Below, piece by piece: positions 33,587 through 36,898 of a stretch of DNA of 36,898 nucleotides (within the stretch, counting starts at the first letter, position 1; every line of letters begins with the position of its first letter). The DNA is from a bacterium (GTDB lineage Bacteria > Pseudomonadota > Alphaproteobacteria > Ferrovibrionales > Ferrovibrionaceae). The position numbers and the translations under genes were made by a program. Below the pieces are notes generated by a model. The model was not told the DNA's origin. It saw only the letters and a program-made list of their open reading frames with translations, and did no database searches. The stretch spans positions 1 to 36,898 of the forward strand of contig JALHMN010000028.1 in the NCBI GenBank assembly GCA_022844005.1. The letters are read 5' to 3'.

Positions 33587-36500
33587 ATGCCCACTGAAAT
33601 CGAACCGAATGATCTGCGTTCCGCCGCGGCGCCCTTGCTTTCCACCACCGATCAGGCCCAGGCCAGCGAATTGACGCCAGGCGAGTGGGTCAACGCCAGC
33701 AGCGCCAACCTGGGATGGTTCGCGATCGACGTGACGCAGGCTGGAACCCTGTTTCTCCAGGCGCTTAGGGATTCGAACCTTTCGGCGGCGGAACCGACCG
33801 TGCAAATCCTCGATTCCGAGGGCCGGTTGCTCGACGCATTGACCCTGTTCATTCCCACGCTGATGACCCGGGAGGTGAATGTCGGTGTCGGAACGTATTA
33901 CCTACGCGTCGACGGCGGCGACATCGGCACAATCGACTACGCGCTGAATGCATCCGTCAGCGGCGTCGCGGCGAGCGAGCCAAACGACACGGCCGGGACC
34001 GCGAGCGCCATAGAAGTCGGTCACGCTGTTGGTGGAAACATCGCGTCGACCGGCGACGTCGATTGGTACCGCGTCGAACTGGACGCAGACGCGCGCGTCA
34101 TCGTGACCGGTTCGGGACAGCACTTCTCCACGCTCAATGTCCGCCTGGCCGATGCGTCGGGCAACCTGCTCTACAGCGCCATCGGCGACAACCTGATCCT
34201 GTTCGATTCCGGAATCGAGGTGCCGGGAACCTACTATGTCTCGGTTTCCGCTGGAGTAAACCACGAAGCGAGCCCCTACACCCTTCTCGTCACCGAAGCG
34301 CCGGAGGGTGACGTTCTCGAATTTGAACCGGCCAACAATACGCCCGCAGGCGCCAGCGAGTTTGTATTCGGCGAGGTGATGGCCGGTGCCGTTGGCTCGG
34401 CCAGCGACGTCGACTGGTATCACTTTCGACTGGACCAGGCATCGCAAGTCGCGTTCGGGGGATTCGCTCCGGCCACGCATCTCGAACTCTTCGACACGGA
34501 CGGCGTGTCCTACGGCGTGATGGGTTTCAGTTCCAACACATTGACGGACCACGCCGACTTCGGCCGGCTGGAGGCCGGCGACTACCACGTCCGCGTCTCG
34601 CAGTCCGTGGGTGGAAGCCAAACCGGGACAAGCCAGCCCTATCGGATCACGGGAACGGTCGCGCCCAGCATCGGTCTGCCGAACAATTCGGCGTCGTCCG
34701 CCTCACCGGACGATGAACTGTTCGCAACGGCCTTTCATCTTCAGGCAGGCTCCAGCGGGGTGAACGCGCAGGGCGCTTGGGCGGACTACACGGGCGCCGG
34801 CGTACTCATCGCCTTTGTCGGCAGCTCCGGCATCGACTATCGCGACCGGGATCTGAATCGGAATTTTTCGGCGTCCGACAGCATTTCCCTCGAAACCGGC
34901 GCGCCTTGGACCGATCCAACCGGCTATCTGCGGGGCGCCAGCTCGCCTGCGACACAGGCGGCACTGAGCGCATCCGCGGAGCGGGATGGACAGGGCGCTG
35001 TCGGCGTTGCCTACAATGCCACGGTCGCAAGCCTGGTTCATGGGTGGGCAGGCGCGCTCGAAACCCTAGAGCCTGCTCTCGAATACGCGGTCGAGGCCGA
35101 CATTCTGGTCGATTTCGCTCCCGTGATGAACTGGCAGCTCTCGGCCCGGTTCGATTCTTTGTCAGAGGAACTCGCGGGTGCGGGACGTGACGGGCTCGGG
35201 ACCGTCGTCGTGCGAAGCGCCAGAACCTACGAGAACACCGGCTACAGCCTGTCCACTTCCGATCGCCATCGCGTCGTCGTCGCGGAAACCTATGAAGATG
35301 GCACGCGGGGGCCGAACCCGCCTTCCTACGGAACGAGCATTCTCGTCTCCGCCCCCGCCCCCTCTCCGCTGCATCTCACGCGCGGCAGCGCCGCCGATGG
35401 TGCGACCGGCGTAGCCGCGGGTGTCGTCGCACTGATGCTCGAGGCAAATCCCGCCCTCGGATGGCGCGACGTACAGGAAATACTCGCCGGCACCGCTCGC
35501 CTGACCGACGTATCGAATGAAGGCTGGAGCAGCAACGCCGCCAACGACTGGAATGGAGGCGGGCGGCACTTCAACTGGGAATACGGCTACGGGCTGATCG
35601 ATGCCCGCGCGGCGGTGCGGCTCGCAGAGTCCTGGACGCAGCAGTCGGTCAGCGCCAATCAGGTGATGGTGCAGGCCTCCGCCTCTCCCTTCGCCGCCAT
35701 TCCTGACAACGACCTGAACGGCGTTCACTCGTCGGTGACGCTGTCGGCGATGAGTGTCGAATGGGTCGAGATCGAAGTGAGCCTGCCGCACACCTACATG
35801 GCGGATTTGGCGATCCTTCTCACAAGCGCGGAAGGCACGGTATCGCTTCCCTATCTGTCGGTGTCCGAACACGTCATGGCAGTACCGAACGGCACGGCGT
35901 CGTTCCGGTTGACGATGGCTGATTTTTGGGGCGAGCAAGCGAGCGGCGTATGGACCCTCAGCGTGCTTGATCTGCTGCCGGAAGATGTCGGCAGCTTGAA
36001 CAGCTGGACGATCCGCGCCTATGGCAGCGCGGTCTCGGCGGACGACACCTATGTCTATACCGACGAGTTCGGCTCGCTGACCCACAATCTCGCGGCGCGC
36101 CAGTCGCTGAACGACACGAATGGCGGCCACGACGTGGTGAACCTGGCCGCCCTGTCGGCGGGGGCGCGGATCGACCTCGCCGGCGGGTCGAGCCAGATCG
36201 CCGGGCGGTCGCTGACGATCGCCGCCGGGGTGATCGAGGATGCCTATGGCGGCGACGGCGGCGACGTGCTGATCGGCAACGGCCTCGCCAACAAGCTGCA
36301 GGGCGCGCGCGGCGACGACATGCTGTTCGGCGGCGCGGGCGACGACACGCTGCTGGGCGGGGCCGGCAACGACTGGCTGGACGGCGGCGCCGGCAACGAC
36401 CTGATCGACGGCGGCGAGGGCTTCGATACCGTCAGCTTCCGCAGCATCGGCGGGTCGATCGCGGTGCGCCAGTTGGGCGGCGGGGTCTCCGAGGTCACCC

Positions 36501-36898
36501 TCGCCGACAGCAGTGTGGTGCAGGTGCTGAACGTGGAGGTTTTCGACGCGGCGGGCGGGGCCTCGACCACCGGCTCGGCGGGCGACGACCAGTTCACCGG
36601 CGGCGAGGGCGACGACGTGATCGCGCTGGGGGCGGGCAACGACTACCTGGCGGGCAGCGGCGGCAATGACAGCCTCTCGGGCGGCGAGGGCCAGGACTGG
36701 CTCTGGGGCGGGTCGGGCAACGACACGCTGGACGGCGGGGCGGAGAAGGACAACCTGAACGGGGAAGCGGGCGACGACCTGATCCGGGGCGGGGACGGCA
36801 ACGACCGGATCACCGGCCAGGCGGGGAACGACACCATCCATGCGGGCGAGGGCAACGACTGGGTGGGGGTGTGGAACGACTGGGGCGAGCAGCCGGAG
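33587..36898 (+). CDS. S8/kexin-fold RTX protein lacking the catalytic triad (partial, runs off the edge)
   Basis: 1104 residues are visible and no stop is reached. The start ATG is the first after a stop at 33554; there is no signal peptide, as expected for type I secretion. Residues 20-125 are beta-rich. PPC-type domains follow at about 127-240 (EPNDTAGTA, GDVDWYRVEL) and 245-370 (FEPANNTPAGA, DVDWYHF). The S8 fold spans about 400-700 (GAVGVAYN 470-477; GVVALMLEANPALGWRDVQEIL from 612; WEYGYGLIDARAAVRLA). A P-domain lies at about 717-814 and RTX nonapeptides (GGxGxDxLx) from 888 onward. Catalytic Asp aligns with Ser413, His with Pro454, the oxyanion Asn with Thr547 and Ser with Asp604 (or Ser601 if three residues are inserted), so proteolysis is unlikely. 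The front part has lower GC and rarer codons than the RTX tail. Confidence 0.88.
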   Translation, partial: MPTEIEPNDLRSAAAPLLSTTDQAQASELTPGEWVNASSANLGWFAIDVTQAGTLFLQALRDSNLSAAEPTVQILDSEGRLLDALTLFIPTLMTREVNVGVGTYYLRVDGGDIGTIDYALNASVSGVAASEPNDTAGTASAIEVGHAVGGNIASTGDVDWYRVELDADARVIVTGSGQHFSTLNVRLADASGNLLYSAIGDNLILFDSGIEVPGTYYVSVSAGVNHEASPYTLLVTEAPEGDVLEFEPANNTPAGASEFVFGEVMAGAVGSASDVDWYHFRLDQASQVAFGGFAPATHLELFDTDGVSYGVMGFSSNTLTDHADFGRLEAGDYHVRVSQSVGGSQTGTSQPYRITGTVAPSIGLPNNSASSASPDDELFATAFHLQAGSSGVNAQGAWADYTGAGVLIAFVGSSGIDYRDRDLNRNFSASDSISLETGAPWTDPTGYLRGASSPATQAALSASAERDGQGAVGVAYNATVASLVHGWAGALETLEPALEYAVEADILVDFAPVMNWQLSARFDSLSEELAGAGRDGLGTVVVRSARTYENTGYSLSTSDRHRVVVAETYEDGTRGPNPPSYGTSILVSAPAPSPLHLTRGSAADGATGVAAGVVALMLEANPALGWRDVQEILAGTARLTDVSNEGWSSNAANDWNGGGRHFNWEYGYGLIDARAAVRLAESWTQQSVSANQVMVQASASPFAAIPDNDLNGVHSSVTLSAMSVEWVEIEVSLPHTYMADLAILLTSAEGTVSLPYLSVSEHVMAVPNGTASFRLTMADFWGEQASGVWTLSVLDLLPEDVGSLNSWTIRAYGSAVSADDTYVYTDEFGSLTHNLAARQSLNDTNGGHDVVNLAALSAGARIDLAGGSSQIAGRSLTIAAGVIEDAYGGDGGDVLIGNGLANKLQGARGDDMLFGGAGDDTLLGGAGNDWLDGGAGNDLIDGGEGFDTVSFRSIGGSIAVRQLGGGVSEVTLADSSVVQVLNVEVFDAAGGASTTGSAGDDQFTGGEGDDVIALGAGNDYLAGSGGNDSLSGGEGQDWLWGGSGNDTLDGGAEKDNLNGEAGDDLIRGGDGNDRITGQAGNDTIHAGEGNDWVGVWNDWGEQPE

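Noticed and set aside
35162..36841. 559-residue open frame on the minus strand
   Set aside because: It mirrors the P-domain and RTX repeats; the Val/Ala/Arg/Pro repeats arise from reverse reading of GGxGxD codons.
36240..36898. Tandem DNA repeat or CRISPR-like array at the right edge
   Set aside because: The periodicity of 27 bases encodes RTX nonapeptides in frame; there are no constant repeats with unique spacers.

Overview
The window reads as a chromosomal segment of a high-GC alphaproteobacterium, most like the Rhodospirillales and related orders. The grounds are the ffh-rpsP-rimM-trmD-rplS order, a MarR/OmpR/histidine-kinase trio resembling the petP-petR arrangement of Rhodobacter, many CaiB-type CoA-transferases, a TAXI-type TRAP transporter, an HWE histidine kinase, PEP-CTERM proteins and palindromic dispersed repeats. 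No tRNA, rRNA, CRISPR array or insertion sequence was seen.

Layout. Bases 1-685 hold no recognisable gene, only a palindromic repeat and a strong leader hairpin. Bases 686-4383 are the translation operon ffh-rpsP-rimM-trmD-rplS; a dispersed repeat lies inside the 5' end of rimM. Then come convergent ilvE, and divergent from it a marR-type regulator, an OmpR-type response regulator and an EnvZ-like kinase in tight coupling. Bases 7924-9419 (minus) carry a CsaA-like tRNA-binding protein and a Tat-exported cyclase-family enzyme. The cyclase gene is divergent from a COG0523/CobW GTPase across a Zur-box-like palindrome. Bases 10657-16998 hold two CaiB CoA-transferases, an AGE-family epimerase, a two-subunit CoA-transferase and a TAXI substrate-binding protein followed by a fused TRAP permease (to 18784). 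Bases 18860-20712 are a PAS-only protein and a soluble chemotaxis transducer, which together look like a split Aer-type receptor.

Bases 20717-29523 are all minus strand: an MFS transporter, a ChaC-like cyclotransferase, an EamA transporter whose ribosome site lies in a second copy of the rimM repeat, an orphan form-II CODH/xanthine-dehydrogenase large subunit, a frameshifted glycerophosphodiester phosphodiesterase with a PEP-CTERM anchor, a three-PAS HWE hybrid kinase, and a 61-residue protein divergent from a GcvA-like LysR regulator. Bases 30611-33041 are a thiolase/DUF35/MaoC operon. The window ends with a 5'-truncated PEP-CTERM gene abutting a large gene that runs off the edge.

The most unusual item is this last gene (33587-36898). 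It has a signal-free N-terminus, PPC-type domains, a subtilisin/kexin (S8) fold, a P-domain and RTX calcium-binding repeats. The catalytic Asp, His and oxyanion Asn, and probably the Ser, are all replaced, so it looks like a secreted pseudoprotease. Its front part is lower in GC than its RTX tail, and it sits where a PEP-CTERM gene has been cut.
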